A DNA stretch of 64,000 nt from Xiamenia xianingshaonis (GCF_017945865.1 NZ_CP072829.1:1736001-1800000); one strand, 5' to 3'; positions 27,535-39,392 are shown, counted from the stretch's first letter. Numbers and translations: made by a program. Notes: generated from the letters alone by a model not told the origin.

Positions 27535-28251
27535 CTAGCGCACCGCTCGCAGAACGGCCTGGGCGCAAAGCGCGGCGGCGACCACTTTTACCAGGTCAAT
27601 GATGACGAACGGCGCAACCGTGGCCAGGAAGGACTCAAGCGGGCCCACGTGCATGACCGCCATGAACCAGGCCCAGCCGCACACGTAGGCCACCGCCACG
27701 TACGCGAGCGACGCCGCGATCGACGCCACAAGGTTGCGTTGCCGTACTTGAGACGTTTTCAGTACCGGACGGCCGTCGCGCATCGGCACGCCGAGCGCGC
27801 GTCGCAGCGCCGCCAAAACCACGAGCGCCAGCGCCGCTCCTACCAGGTATCCCCACAAATAGCCGCCGGTCGGGCCAAGCAGCACCCCGATGCCGCCGCG
27901 CATGCCTGAAAACACCGGCAGGCCCACCGCGCCCAGCAGCTCATAGCCGGCGATGGCGGCCAGGCATTCCTTCGGCGGCAGCACGACGATGGCAAAGGCC
28001 ACCGCGAAGATCTGCAGCGTCACGGGCACGGCGCCGAGAGGAATCGTCACCCAGGCCGACACGGCGATGATCGCAATGCACAGCGCGACCCGAGCCATCG
28101 CACGGGTGCGCGACGAAGCCGCAGCACCGCCCTTTGCCGTGCCGCCCGCCGCGGCAGCCCGGTCGGGCGAGGCGGGCGGCACGGCGCCTGCCTGGGGCGA
28201 TTCCTGTTCGGCGGCATCAGTTGGCAGGCCGGTGGAAGCATCGAGGTTCAT
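27535..28251 (-). CDS. bioY: Biotin transporter S component BioY
   Basis: 238 residues. About 48 hydrophilic Ala/Gly/Pro-rich residues come first, then six hydrophobic segments with the BioY hallmarks ITIPLGAVPVTLQ-like sequence (WVTIPLGAVPVTLQIFAV), GYELLGAVGLPVFSG and GPTGGYLWGY. It captures biotin at the membrane, alone or with an ECF module. GGAAGGA lies 7 nt before ATG 28249-28251. The soluble N-terminal extension is unusual for BioY. A biotin ligase gene lies 3.4 kb away. No recognised biotin operator was found. Confidence 0.93.
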   Translation of the reverse strand: MNLDASTGLPTDAAEQESPQAGAVPPASPDRAAAAGGTAKGGAAASSRTRAMARVALCIAIIAVSAWVTIPLGAVPVTLQIFAVAFAIVVLPPKECLAAIAGYELLGAVGLPVFSGMRGGIGVLLGPTGGYLWGYLVGAALALVVLAALRRALGVPMRDGRPVLKTSQVRQRNLVASIAASLAYVAVAYVCGWAWFMAVMHVGPLESFLATVAPFVIIDLVKVVAAALCAQAVLRAVR

Positions 28252-28351
28252 GGAGGGTCCTTCCGATCAGACGTGGTCGTATCGCCGCTCGCACGGCGGC
28301 GGGGCAACCATGCTAGCAAAAGCACGTCGATCGCGAACCTCGGCGCATGCC

Positions 28352-28387
28352 AAAAGGTGACAATAAGGACACCGGCCTATTGTCACC
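28352..28387 (-). terminator. Terminator of the MATE gene
   Basis: GGTGACAATA at 28356-28365 pairs perfectly with TATTGTCACC at 28378-28387 (12-nt loop). Read on the minus strand the hairpin is followed by TTTT. It lies 45 bp past the MATE stop and about 100 bp before bioY. Confidence 0.75.
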
Positions 28388-28432
28388 CTTGCCGGCAAAA
28401 CCCCCGGCACCAGACAAACCGCTTGCGTTTCC

Positions 28433-30013
28433 CTAGAACTTCGCTTCGATCTCGCCTGTTTGCAGCTTCTTCAGGCGGCGCATCTCGAGTACCACGAAGA
28501 TGACCGTCGCGAAGATGGACAGGCAGTCGGCGGCCGGCACCGCGAAATACAGCGCATCAAGCCCGGTCAGGCCCGGCACCAGGTGCGGCAGCGCCAGGGG
28601 CAGCGCCAGATAGAGCGGGATGAGGAACAGGATCTGGCGCGTGAGGGACAGAAAGATCGACTTCATAGGCTGGCCGGTGGCCTGGAAATAGTTGGAGCTG
28701 ACGATCTGGAAGCCCACGAGCGGCAGCACCGCCAGCTGCACGCGCAAGGCGAACACCGTGAAGTCGCTCAGCGCCGGCTCGTGAATGCCGAAGATGCCGA
28801 CGATCTGCCCGGGGAACAGCTGGATGAACGCCCACTCCACCGTCGCGATGACCGTGGCCGCGCCGATGCCCCACCACAGCGTCTTCTTCACGCGCACGTA
28901 AAGCCGCGCACCGTAGTTGTAGCCCAAAAGCGGCTGCAGCGCCACCGCCGTGCCGATGAGCGCGAACACCCCGAACATGGCCACGCGCTGCACGACGCCG
29001 ATGGACGCAAGCGCCCCTTCCGTCCCCACCGGATGCGCGGCGCCGTATTGGTTGAGCAGGTTGTTCAGCACGAAGTTCACCAGCGCCATGCCCACCTGCA
29101 TGACGAAGCTGGCAAATCCAAGTGCAAAGATCATCTTTACCGTGCCCCAGCGCAGGCCCATGAAGCGCGGCCGAATGCGCATGGGAGCGCTCGGCGTGAG
29201 CAGGAAGTACCACAGCACGAACGCGCACGAAAATGCCTGGCCGCAAATGGTCGCGAGCGCGCTGCCCTGCACGCCCCAGCCGCACACCATGACGAACCAG
29301 TAGTTGAACACCGTGCAGGCCACCGCGCCGATGACCATGGTCACGAGCGCGCGGTTGGGGGCGCCGGCCGTGCGGATGAAGTTGTTCACGCCCATGCCGA
29401 TGCACTGGAAGATGAAGCCACACGAGATGATCTGGATGAACGAACGCGCGTAGTCCCAGTCTTCGGGCGTGGCGCCCGATATGGACAGCAGCGCGTCGAT
29501 GAACGGCGTGTGGGCAAGCACCGCCACGACGACCGCCAGCGCGATGCTCAGCGTCACCGTGTTGCCGAGGCTGCGGTTGGCCTCGTCTTGGCGCCCCTCG
29601 CCCAAGCGCAAGGCCGCCAGCGCGTTGCCGCCGTTGCCAACGAGCATCGAAATGGCCATGAACACCGTCATGACGGGCATCGCCACCGTGGCCGTGGCCA
29701 GGCCGATCTCGCCCATGGCCTGACCGAGGAAGATGGAGTCGATGACGTTGTACGCGCCGTTGACCAGCATGCCGATGATGGACGGGATGGCGAACTCCGT
29801 GATGAGCAGCGGGATGGAGCCCGTGCCCATGCGCGTGACCTTCTCGCCCGGACCGCCCGGCCCTCTGCCGCCAGGAGCCCCCGAGCCGCCGGGGCGTTTC
29901 GCCCCCGCCGCTTCGTGCCGGCCCGCCGCGCCGGCCTTCTCGACCGCCGCGCCCGTCCGCCCTTCCGGCGCCGCCTGCGCCATTGCCTTCGCTTCGCTGT
30001 TTTCGCTCGTCAT
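28433..30013 (-). CDS. MATE family multidrug/cation antiporter
   Basis: 526 residues from ATG 30011-30013 (MTSENSE). About 60 Gly/Pro/Ala-rich residues lead into a twelve-helix MatE transporter beginning at MGTGSIPLLITEFAIPSIIG. Recognisable features are two homologous halves (VIDSIFLGQAMGEIGLA in the first, GVVQRVAMFGVFALIGTAVA in the second) and QPLLGYNYGA. It should export drugs or organic cations against H+ or Na+. A TTG three codons earlier is open but GGAG lies right before the ATG. A perfect TATAAT sits about 56 bp upstream. Confidence 0.93.
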   Translation of the reverse strand: MTSENSEAKAMAQAAPEGRTGAAVEKAGAAGRHEAAGAKRPGGSGAPGGRGPGGPGEKVTRMGTGSIPLLITEFAIPSIIGMLVNGAYNVIDSIFLGQAMGEIGLATATVAMPVMTVFMAISMLVGNGGNALAALRLGEGRQDEANRSLGNTVTLSIALAVVVAVLAHTPFIDALLSISGATPEDWDYARSFIQIISCGFIFQCIGMGVNNFIRTAGAPNRALVTMVIGAVACTVFNYWFVMVCGWGVQGSALATICGQAFSCAFVLWYFLLTPSAPMRIRPRFMGLRWGTVKMIFALGFASFVMQVGMALVNFVLNNLLNQYGAAHPVGTEGALASIGVVQRVAMFGVFALIGTAVALQPLLGYNYGARLYVRVKKTLWWGIGAATVIATVEWAFIQLFPGQIVGIFGIHEPALSDFTVFALRVQLAVLPLVGFQIVSSNYFQATGQPMKSIFLSLTRQILFLIPLYLALPLALPHLVPGLTGLDALYFAVPAADCLSIFATVIFVVLEMRRLKKLQTGEIEAKF

Positions 30014-30068
30014 GCGCTCCAAACCTTCCGCCGCATTCTCTTCTTTTTCCCTTTTTTCGTAACTTTTT

Positions 30069-30074
30069 ATTATA
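30069..30074 (-). promoter_or_regulatory. -10 box of the MATE gene
   Basis: TATAAT on the minus strand within an AT-rich stretch. TTGTTG is 15 bp upstream as a suboptimally spaced -35. Confidence 0.55.
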
Positions 30075-30218
30075 GCACTAAATATTCTACAACAAGAGCA
30101 AGCATTCTTTGGGGCCTTCGTGATCGGCGAAAGGGTGACGGCATTCGTACCGATGCTTCGACGCGACCCGGTATGCTACACTGTATGCTCGCTTGTTCTC
30201 CGATTGCTAGGAGCATCA

Positions 30219-31490
30219 ATGGCCCTCCACGCCAAGAAGCCGTCGCAAGACGCCTCTCCCGCCCCCTATGAACCCGCGCACTCCGTTCCCCGACACGCCA
30301 ACATGCTCGACCCCGAAGCGGCCGAAGATCTCTTCGAAGAGATGCACCAGAAAACGCCGCTGGGGCTGAAGGTTTTCGGCATCTTGAGCATCGTCGTCGG
30401 CGCGGCGCTGCTGCCGAATTCGGTGAGGGCGCTGCTTTCGATCGGCGACGTCTTTCAGACGGGAAGCACCGACTACGTCACGATCGTGTCGCAAGTGCTG
30501 CTCTGCGTGCTTCTGATCGAGCTCGTCGCCACGTTTGCGCTCTCCATCGTGCTGGGCGTGCGCCTGCTGCTCAACAAGCGGCGCGGGGCGCGATACATCG
30601 CCGAGGCCATGATTTTGCTGCTCGTCCTCGATCTGCTGTGCCGGCTCATGCTGTTCGGCATCGAATGGGAGCTTGTCGTCGACCTGGTCGCCGGCGGCGT
30701 GCTCATAGCCATGCTCACGTTCATCGACCCGACGCTTTCCGAAGAGCGCGAGCTGGCTCGGCGTCTGCGCCGCATGGAAACGCGCGAAAGCGCCGAAGAC
30801 GGGACGCTGGGACTTGACGAGACGGGTCGCGGCTTCATCGCGCTGGACTTCTTCAACCTGTTCTGGATCTTCGTGATCGCGTGCGTGCTCGGCGACGTCA
30901 TCGAAACCGTCTACCACGTCCTTGTCGTCGACCCCGGCCACTACCAGGTCCGGGCCGGCATGTTGTGGGGGCCGTTCTCGCCCATCTACGGATTCGGCGC
31001 CGTGCTGATGACGCTGGCGCTCAACCGCTTCCACAAGGCCAACGCGTTCGTCATCTTTTTGGTCAGCGCCATCATCGGCGGAGCGTTCGAATACGCCGTC
31101 AGCTGGTTTCTGCAGTTCGCGTTCGGCGTGGTGGCCTGGGACTACTCGGGCACGTTCTTGAACATCGGAGGACGCACCAACTTCATGTTCATGTGCATGT
31201 GGGGCGTGCTCGGCTTCGTGTGGATCAAGCTGCTGCTGCCGTGGATGTTGCGCTTGGTGAACATGATTCCCTGGCAGTGGCGCTATTCGGTGACGGCCGT
31301 CTGCGCGATGCTCATGCTGTTCGACGGCCTCATGACGCTGGCGACGCTGAACTGCTGGTACGAGCGCATGGCCGGAATTGCGCCCGACAACGCGCTGGCG
31401 CAGTACTGCGCGACGCATTTCGACAACGCGTTCATGGAGCAGCGGTTCCAGTCGATGTCGATCGATCCGTCCATGTCAACGCGCGCGTAA
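30219..31490 (+). CDS. CmpB-like putative ABC-transporter type IV membrane protein
   Basis: 423 residues from ATG 30219, with TAGGAG just upstream. The open frame back to 30120 lacks a ribosome binding site. Several hydrophobic segments occur: an N-terminal group (about residues 50-180), then a C-terminal ~200-residue domain starting at FFNLFWIFVIACVLGDVIE. That domain contains RAGMLWGPFSPIYGFGAVL and GGAFEYAVSWFLQFAFGVVAWDYS, the signature of the CmpB/putative ABC-transporter type IV family (PF06541). No cognate ATPase is adjacent. The role is unknown. Confidence 0.8.
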   Translation: MALHAKKPSQDASPAPYEPAHSVPRHANMLDPEAAEDLFEEMHQKTPLGLKVFGILSIVVGAALLPNSVRALLSIGDVFQTGSTDYVTIVSQVLLCVLLIELVATFALSIVLGVRLLLNKRRGARYIAEAMILLLVLDLLCRLMLFGIEWELVVDLVAGGVLIAMLTFIDPTLSEERELARRLRRMETRESAEDGTLGLDETGRGFIALDFFNLFWIFVIACVLGDVIETVYHVLVVDPGHYQVRAGMLWGPFSPIYGFGAVLMTLALNRFHKANAFVIFLVSAIIGGAFEYAVSWFLQFAFGVVAWDYSGTFLNIGGRTNFMFMCMWGVLGFVWIKLLLPWMLRLVNMIPWQWRYSVTAVCAMLMLFDGLMTLATLNCWYERMAGIAPDNALAQYCATHFDNAFMEQRFQSMSIDPSMSTRA

Positions 31491-31622
31491 AGGGAGCGGG
31501 ACGCGCTCGCGGGCCGACGCGGGCGGCATGACGGCATAGCGAGAAAGCCGAAAGCGGCCCCCGATTCCGGCCCGCCGGCGCAGGACGTTAGACAGAGGCG
31601 GAAGTGCCGACGACGCAGCGCG

Positions 31623-32429
31623 TCAGGCGCCGAGCAGCACGTGGGCCTCGCCGGAAGCGACGGGCACCGTCGTGCCGTCCGAGCGGCGCACGACAAGGCG
31701 GCCGTGCTCGTCGATGCCACAGGCAGTGCCGCACGCAAGCACGCCCCCGCCGTGGTCTTCGATGCGGACGGCACAGCCCGCCAAGGCGCTCGTTTCGTTG
31801 CAGCGGCCGGAGAATGGGGCGAACCCCTCAAGCAGCCAGCGGTCGTAGCACGCTGAAAACACGCTTGCAATCTGGGAAAACGTTGCATCGAGCGCGTCTT
31901 CGAGCGGACCGCGCCCCCATGCGGGCGCCAAATCTTCCAGATAGGCCGGCACGTTCTTGCCGCCCACGTCCGCCGCAGCGCGGGGCCGCCGCACGTTCAC
32001 GCCGATGCCGACGCAGACGCCGCCCTGGTGCGCCTCAAGCGAAATGCCGCACAGCTTGCAAAAAGGGGCCCGCGCGGGCAGGGCTTCGCATGCGGCAGAA
32101 TCCGGCGCCACGACCACGTCGTTGGGCCACTTCACCCGTATCGCCGGCGCCACGGAGTCGGACACGAGCGCGGCGGCCGCATCGCGCACCGCCAGGCCCA
32201 CGACCAGGCTGAGCGTGGGCAGCTGCGCAAGCGGCACGTTCGGCCGCAGCAGCCACGAGCAGTACAGCCCGCCTTCGGGGCTTGCCCACGCGCGTCCCTG
32301 CCGCCCGTATCCGCCGCTTTGCCGCCGCGCCCGAACCACAAGCCCCTCCGGCTGGCCCGCCTCGATGGCTTGCTTCACCAGCTCGTTCGTCGAACGCACC
32401 GTCGTCAGGTTTTCCACGCGCAAGAGCAC
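31623..32429 (-). CDS. birA: Biotin--[acetyl-CoA carboxylase] ligase
   Basis: 268 residues from GTG 32427-32429, with AGGGGAGG upstream. The ligase domain has RRQSGGYGRQGRAW, the loop that holds biotinyl-AMP, then KWPNDVVV and GIGVNV. A small C-terminal SH3-like domain follows. There is no N-terminal winged helix, so it biotinylates carboxylases but is not the repressor type. A hairpin of the GCTGAC family lies upstream, separating it from folP-folK. Confidence 0.93.
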   Translation of the reverse strand: MLLRVENLTTVRSTNELVKQAIEAGQPEGLVVRARRQSGGYGRQGRAWASPEGGLYCSWLLRPNVPLAQLPTLSLVVGLAVRDAAAALVSDSVAPAIRVKWPNDVVVAPDSAACEALPARAPFCKLCGISLEAHQGGVCVGIGVNVRRPRAAADVGGKNVPAYLEDLAPAWGRGPLEDALDATFSQIASVFSACYDRWLLEGFAPFSGRCNETSALAGCAVRIEDHGGGVLACGTACGIDEHGRLVVRRSDGTTVPVASGEAHVLLGA

Positions 32430-32502
32430 GGGCCGTCCTCCCCTCGTCTTATCGTCAGCGGGCGGCGCAGCGCTTCGCCCCGAAGCGCCGGCTGTCTGCG
32501 CT

Positions 32503-32527
32503 AATGCTGACTGGATTGGTCAGCATT
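32503..32527 (-). terminator. GCTGAC-family hairpin after folP-folK
   Basis: AATGCTGAC (32503-32511), loop TGGATTG, GTCAGCATT (32519-32527). It is about 80 bp past the folP-folK stop. The same stem as at 69-99 and nearly the same as at 39356-39392. Confidence 0.65.
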
Positions 32528-32605
32528 TACCAAGGCGCTGGCACGCCGGAAGCCCGACGCCAGACATCGGCACCGGCCCAGCCCCTCGCTTCGCCCCTGC
32601 CGCCC

Positions 32606-33925
32606 TTACAGCTTCTGAGCCCGCCCGACGCGCTGCTCGCGGGGCAGGGCGGCTGTTGCCACGGGCCGGCCGTCGGCGAGCACGTGCCCGGGCGCTATCT
32701 CCAGCAGCGGCTCCACGACGAAGTCGCGCTCAAGAGCGCGGGGGTGCGGCAGCGTGAGCAGGTCGTTTTCGGTCACATAGCACTGGTAGTCCACGATGTC
32801 GAGGTCCATCGTGCGCGGGCCGTTGGCGATCTCGCGCACTCGCCCCAGACTGTTTTCGATGGCCTGCAGGTATTTCAGCAGCTCTTTCGGCGGCAGGCCC
32901 GTGCGCAGCAGGACGACCGCGTTCAAAAACGGGTCCTGGTCCAGGTAATAGGCCGGCTCGCTTTCGTAAAGCGACGAAATGTCGATGATCTGGGTGTCCG
33001 GCAGCGTGCACAACGCGGATATGGCCTGGTTGAGCATGGCCCGCTTGCCCTCAAGCTCTTCGTCCGGCTCGGCCACCAGCGGCACGTTGCACCCAAGCGA
33101 CACCACCGCATAGGGCCGCACGTCCTTGAGCGCAGCCGCCGTGGCCGCGACGTTGTGCACGCGCACAACCGTGGCGCCGGCCTCGCACGCGGCAAGCGCC
33201 TCGGCCGCCGACACCTCGTCGCGATCGGCAGGGTTTTCGATGCCGTAGGCATGGCCGAGAAAGCTCTTGCGCGACACGGCGCACATGAGAGGGTACCCCA
33301 GCCGCGCGAATTCGTGGTAGTTGCGCACCAGCTCAAGCGTCTGCTGTGCCGTCTTCCCAAAGCCCGGACCGGGGTCTATGCAGATGCGCTCGTGCGCCAC
33401 GCCGGCGGCTTCGAGGGATCGGGCCTGGTCGCGCAGCCAGTCGCGCACGTCCGCCACCACGTCGACGTAGTGCGGGGCGTCCTGCATCGTGCGCGGCTCG
33501 CCCTGCATGTGCATGACCACCACGCCGACCTCGCTCGCCGCCGCGACCTCGACCATCGCCGGATCGCGGAAGCCCGACACGTCGTTGATCACCGCCGCGC
33601 CCGCCTGCACGCACGCCCGCGCCACCTCGGCGTGGCGCGTGTCCACCGACACGCACAGCCCTTCTGCTGCCAGGCGCTGCACGACCGGCAGCACCCGCGC
33701 CAATTCCTCTTCCACCGAGACTTCGGCCGCACCCGGACGCGTGGATTCGCCGCCCACGTCGATGATGCGCGCGCCTTCTTCCGCCAAAGCCCGCGCCCGC
33801 GCGCACGCCGCGTCCGGCGCAGCATACGCCCCGCCGTCGGAAAACGAGTCCGGCGTCACGTTCACAATCCCCATGATCACCGGCACCGACACGTCGAATG
33901 AAAACCCGCCGCACTTCCACTGCAT
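32606..33925 (-). CDS. folP-folK: FolP-FolK fusion (dihydropteroate synthase / HPPK)
   Basis: 439 residues from ATG 33923-33925. AGAAGGAG lies 7 nt upstream, too close to the alternative ATG at 33931. Residues 1 to ~270 are dihydropteroate synthase: IMGIVNVTPDSFSDGG, DVGGESTRPGA, INDVSG, MHMQGEPRTMQ, and SRKSFLG. From about 285 the HPPK domain follows: VSLGCNVPL, YESEPAYYLDQDPFLNAVV and GPRTMDLDIVDY. The fused enzyme performs two consecutive steps of dihydrofolate synthesis. folC lies elsewhere in the window. The order ftsH-folP/folK matches common actinobacterial clusters. Confidence 0.95.
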   Translation of the reverse strand: MQWKCGGFSFDVSVPVIMGIVNVTPDSFSDGGAYAAPDAACARARALAEEGARIIDVGGESTRPGAAEVSVEEELARVLPVVQRLAAEGLCVSVDTRHAEVARACVQAGAAVINDVSGFRDPAMVEVAAASEVGVVVMHMQGEPRTMQDAPHYVDVVADVRDWLRDQARSLEAAGVAHERICIDPGPGFGKTAQQTLELVRNYHEFARLGYPLMCAVSRKSFLGHAYGIENPADRDEVSAAEALAACEAGATVVRVHNVAATAAALKDVRPYAVVSLGCNVPLVAEPDEELEGKRAMLNQAISALCTLPDTQIIDISSLYESEPAYYLDQDPFLNAVVLLRTGLPPKELLKYLQAIENSLGRVREIANGPRTMDLDIVDYQCYVTENDLLTLPHPRALERDFVVEPLLEIAPGHVLADGRPVATAALPREQRVGRAQKL

Positions 33926-34249
33926 GGCCATGCTCCTTCTCGCGGCCCTGCGGCGGCCGGGCTGCCCGCCCCGCCGACCGCACGCCCCTCGCCGTGGAAG
34001 GACGCTTCGCCGCACTGCCTTTTCGCTGATTGATGTTTCCCACTCTAACGAAAGCCCCAGCCCCCGCGCCGGCGCCGCCGCACACCCGTCCGCCCAGGTG
34101 CCAGAATACTCGGCAACCGCTTCCGCCCGACGGCCAGCCCCGCCCGACCGCCAGGCCGGCGCATGCGAAGGCCCGCAGCCTTGCGGTGCGGGCCTTTTAG
34201 CGTACTTGGTTCGCTTACCGTACGGGGCGGGGCCGGGGCGCCGGCGGGG
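33926..34249. other. Intergenic region between ftsH and folP-folK
   Basis: 324 bp. Apart from the hairpin at 34168-34196 I see no gene. The frames open here are short and arginine-rich shadows. A promoter for folP-folK may lie here but no clear -10 is visible. Confidence 0.5.
34168..34196. terminator. Terminator hairpin after ftsH
   Basis: AAGGCCCGCA (34168-34177) pairs with TGCGGGCCTT (34187-34196). It follows the ftsH stop by about 55 bp on the minus strand; the better T run is on the plus strand. Confidence 0.65.
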
Positions 34250-36469
<2,220 letters not shown>

Positions 36470-36482
36470 AGTTACCGTTTCT

Positions 36483-37028
36483 TTACTCGTTATGCTCGGA
36501 ACTCAACACTGCGATGTAGGGAAGGTTGCGGTATCTCTCCTGATAATCCAGGCCATAACCCACGATGAACTCGTCGGGGCATTCAAACCCCGTGTAGATG
36601 CTGCGCACGTCGCTCTGCGATTCGGTCTTCTTGCGCAGCAGCGCCGCCACTTCGATGGAGGCCGGATTGCGCGCCGACAGGTTTTTCAGCAGATACGACA
36701 GCGTCAGCCCCGAATCGATGATGTCTTCCACCACGATGACGTGCTTGCCCTCGATCGAGCTGGACAAATCCTTCAGAATGCGCACCACGCCCGAGCTTTT
36801 CATGCCGCTGCCGTAAGACGACACGGCCATGAAATCGATCTCGACGGGCAGACGGATGGCGCGCGCCAGATCGGCCATGAAGATGGCCCCGCCGCGCAGC
36901 ACAGTGACGAGCACGATGCCGTCGTCGGCCTTGTCGGCATAGTCGCGCGTGATAGCGTCGCCAAGCACCATGATGCGGTTGGCGATGTCTTCTTCGCTGA
37001 AGAGAATATGAGAAACGTCGTTTCGCAC
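36483..37028 (-). CDS. hpt: Hypoxanthine phosphoribosyltransferase
   Basis: 181 residues from GTG 37026-37028 ([15 protein letters not shown]), with AGGAAGG 6 nt upstream. The upstream frame to 37136 has no family resemblance. The PRPP-binding loop is [14 protein letters not shown], preceded by [12 protein letters not shown] and [10 protein letters not shown]. It salvages hypoxanthine and guanine to IMP and GMP. The tilS-hpt-ftsH association is common in bacteria; here maf is also in the run. Confidence 0.96.
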   Translation of the reverse strand: MRNDVSHILFSEEDIANRIMVLGDAITRDYADKADDGIVLVTVLRGGAIFMADLARAIRLPVEIDFMAVSSYGSGMKSSGVVRILKDLSSSIEGKHVIVVEDIIDSGLTLSYLLKNLSARNPASIEVAALLRKKTESQSDVRSIYTGFECPDEFIVGYGLDYQERYRNLPYIAVLSSEHNE

Positions 37029-37168
37029 GAGATGCCTTCCTGGTCGCCATTCTGCCTTGCAAGCCGGCCTTTGAGCGACGGGCACCGTGCTCCAAGCCGC
37101 TTGAGCCTTCCCTCCTAGGCCGCCGAAAGCAAGCATCGATGACCGATTCTCTCAGCAAATCACTAGGA

Positions 37169-37177
37169 ATTATGCCA
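37169..37177 (-). promoter_or_regulatory. Extended -10 upstream of hpt-ftsH
   Basis: On the minus strand TGG-CATAAT lies about 140 bp before the hpt GTG, in an AT-rich stretch between maf and hpt. No strong -35. Confidence 0.4.
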
Positions 37178-37241
37178 GTGTACCATTGACTTTATCGCCG
37201 AAGGATGCAATCAGGTAACGTGGATTTGCCAGTCACGATAT

Positions 37242-37964
37242 TTACACGCACGCAGGTTCGCCTTTGAAGTCCGGAAAGTCTCTGAGCAGGCGTTCTACCG
37301 GCAGGCCGATGACGGTTGACAGGTCGCCGTCGATGCGTTCGATCAGCTTGGCGCCCTCGCCTTGGGCCGCGTACGCGCCCGCCTTGTCGAACGATTCGCC
37401 GCAGCGCAGATAGGCGGCTATGTCGTCGTCGGACAGCTTGCGGAAGGTCACGCGGCTTTTTTCGAGGAACGTGCGAAAGCCCAGCGAAACGTTGTCGGCC
37501 GTCGGCGCGGCGAGCATCCACACCGACACCGCCGTGAGCACCTCGTGGGTGCGGCCCGACAGCTGGCGAAGCATGTGCGTGGCGTCCGAGAGGCTTTTCG
37601 GCTTGCCGAAGATGACGTTGTCAAGCACGACCATCGTATCCGCCCCGATAATGGCGGCAAGTCCCGCATAGTCCTCGGCGAGGATTTCTTGCACGACGGC
37701 GCCGGCCTTGCGCTCGGCAAGCTTCTTGCAGGCTTCGTCGGGGTCGGCGGCCAGATCGGGCTCGAGCGACTCGTCGACCGGCGTGGCAGGCGTGCGGACG
37801 GTGAACGAGACGCCTTCGCGCTCCAACAGGTCGCGGCGGCGGGGCGAGCCGGACGCCAAAACGATGTCGAGCGGCGGCGGGGCCGGCACAGCGGAGGAAG
37901 CCTCCGGAGCGGAAGCGGCCGCGGTCGAAGCGGAAGAGGCGGAGGGTGCGGATTCGTCGGTCAT
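37242..37964 (-). CDS. maf: Maf-like nucleoside triphosphate pyrophosphatase
   Basis: 240 residues from ATG 37962-37964; GAAAGG sits 7 nt upstream. A low-complexity Ala/Ser lead of ~30 residues precedes the Maf core. The core has LASGSPRRRDLLEREG, the substrate region, then IIGADTMVVLDNVIFGKP and GAYAAQGEGAKLIERIDGD. The family hydrolyses dTTP/UTP or modified nucleotides. It is located between tilS and hpt on the same strand. Confidence 0.93.
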   Translation of the reverse strand: MTDESAPSASSASTAAASAPEASSAVPAPPPLDIVLASGSPRRRDLLEREGVSFTVRTPATPVDESLEPDLAADPDEACKKLAERKAGAVVQEILAEDYAGLAAIIGADTMVVLDNVIFGKPKSLSDATHMLRQLSGRTHEVLTAVSVWMLAAPTADNVSLGFRTFLEKSRVTFRKLSDDDIAAYLRCGESFDKAGAYAAQGEGAKLIERIDGDLSTVIGLPVERLLRDFPDFKGEPACV

Positions 37965-38091
37965 GAGGGGCCTTTCAAATCGAGGGGACAAGGGGTGCAG
38001 GGGCGCGGATGCATGCGTCAGCCGCAGGTCAGAGGCGCGAGGCGGGCCGCAAGGCGAGGGACCGGGCGGGGCCGCAAGCCGCGCGGCGGCG

Positions 38092-39183
38092 CTACCGGTC
38101 TTTCTTGCGCCGAGCGCGGAAGGCGGCCATCGGCTCGACGCGCACGCCGTGCTTGTTGGCGCTCACGGCCAGGTCGCCCTGGATGTTGGCCGTATAGCCT
38201 CCCTGCGGCGCACCGTCGGCGAACCCGGCCAGCGCGGCGGCCACCGACGCCGCGTCGATGCGGGTGTCGGCCCCGAGCATCGCCTTCAGCCCGCGCAGCA
38301 CGACCCGGCGCTGCAGGGGCCGCGCGACCGCCCCGAACGGCGGCAGCAGCACGAAGCCTTCCGAGCCGGACGCGTCTTCTCCCACCGGCTCCACGGTTTC
38401 GTCCCACGCCTGGCCGGCCAGATCTTCCAGCATGTCGTCTTCGTCGGCGATAAGGTTCATCGTGCGCACGAGCGACGCAGGCATCGCCTCGTTCCACGCC
38501 TTCGCCGCCGGCACCACCTCGCTGCGCACGTAGGCGCGGAAGCGGTCGGTGTGCGCGTTCGTCGCGTCCTCGCGCCACAGGTTGCCGTCGGCGTCGCACA
38601 CCACAGGCTTTCCGTCGCGCTCGCGTTGTACCAGGTAGTTACGCAGTTCTTCGCGCGTCGCGTCAAGCAGCGGACGCACGACGGGACCGTTTTGATAGCG
38701 CATCGACCGGAACCCGCCCGGCCCGGTGCCCACGATGGAGCGCATGTAGAAGTTTTCGATGCGGTCGTCGGCCGTGTGCGCCGTGAAGATGCGCCCGTCG
38801 GCCAGCGGGCAGGCCTCGTGCTGGCACAGCGACGTCAGCGCCTCGTTGGCGGCCAGGTAGCGCTCGCGCCGCGCGACCGCCTCCACGTTGTCGTGCGACC
38901 GCGCCGCCATGCCGGCCACGTCGATCTCGCAGAGGAAAAACGGGATGCCCAGCGCACCAGCCACCTCCCCGGCGAACGCCGCGTCGGCATCGGCGTCTTC
39001 CCCGCGCAGCCGGTGGTTCACATGCAGCATGGCAACCGGCCCGATAGCGTCCTCTTCTCGCAGGTCAGCGGCAAGGTAAGCCATCGCCGTGGAGTCAGAC
39101 CCGCCCGAGACCATCAAAAGCACCGGCGTGTCCGGACCGGCCAGCGCCCGCGCGTCCAGCGTTCGTTTCATCGTTTCAAACAT
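38092..39183 (-). CDS. tilS: tRNA(Ile)-lysidine synthase
   Basis: 363 residues. The PP-loop ATP site is VSGGSDSTAMAYL (about 25-37), followed by HVNHRLRGEDADAD and TAHTADDRIENFYMRSIVGTG, typical of TilS. It modifies C34 of the AUA-reading tRNA(Ile). GAAGGA is 10 nt before ATG 39181-39183; a second in-frame Met is at codon 5. Length fits the family. The Fic cassette begins less than 200 bp upstream. Confidence 0.95.
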   Translation of the reverse strand: MFETMKRTLDARALAGPDTPVLLMVSGGSDSTAMAYLAADLREEDAIGPVAMLHVNHRLRGEDADADAAFAGEVAGALGIPFFLCEIDVAGMAARSHDNVEAVARRERYLAANEALTSLCQHEACPLADGRIFTAHTADDRIENFYMRSIVGTGPGGFRSMRYQNGPVVRPLLDATREELRNYLVQRERDGKPVVCDADGNLWREDATNAHTDRFRAYVRSEVVPAAKAWNEAMPASLVRTMNLIADEDDMLEDLAGQAWDETVEPVGEDASGSEGFVLLPPFGAVARPLQRRVVLRGLKAMLGADTRIDAASVAAALAGFADGAPQGGYTANIQGDLAVSANKHGVRVEPMAAFRARRKKDR

Positions 39184-39355
39184 ACGGTTCGCGTCCTTCG
39201 AACAAACTCACATTCGCCGCGGCGCCCCCATTCGACGCCGCAGAACAGACCTTTGATTTTAGCACGTCCACACAAGCAGGCGAACCCGCCGCTCGCAAGC
39301 CCGCGAAAGGCCCCAGGCGCGCAGATTCGCCGACGGACAAGCTCAAGTCAACGAG

Positions 39356-39392
39356 CCGGCAAAAGCTGATGAAATTAGTCAGCTTTTGCCGG
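39356..39392. terminator. Intact GCTGAT/GTCAGC hairpin, distal copy
   Basis: CCGGCAAAAGCTGAT (39356-39370), loop GAAATTA, GTCAGCTTTTGCCGG (39378-39392): a 15-bp stem with one G-T pair. It overlaps direct repeat DR1. It appears to be the original terminator of the methylase gene, displaced 1 kb by the Fic cassette. Confidence 0.75.

Noticed and set aside
28352-28387. Biotin-repressor operator upstream of bioY
   Set aside because: The inverted repeat is followed by a T run on the minus strand and lies right after the MATE stop, so a terminator fits better. The BirA here also lacks a DNA-binding domain.
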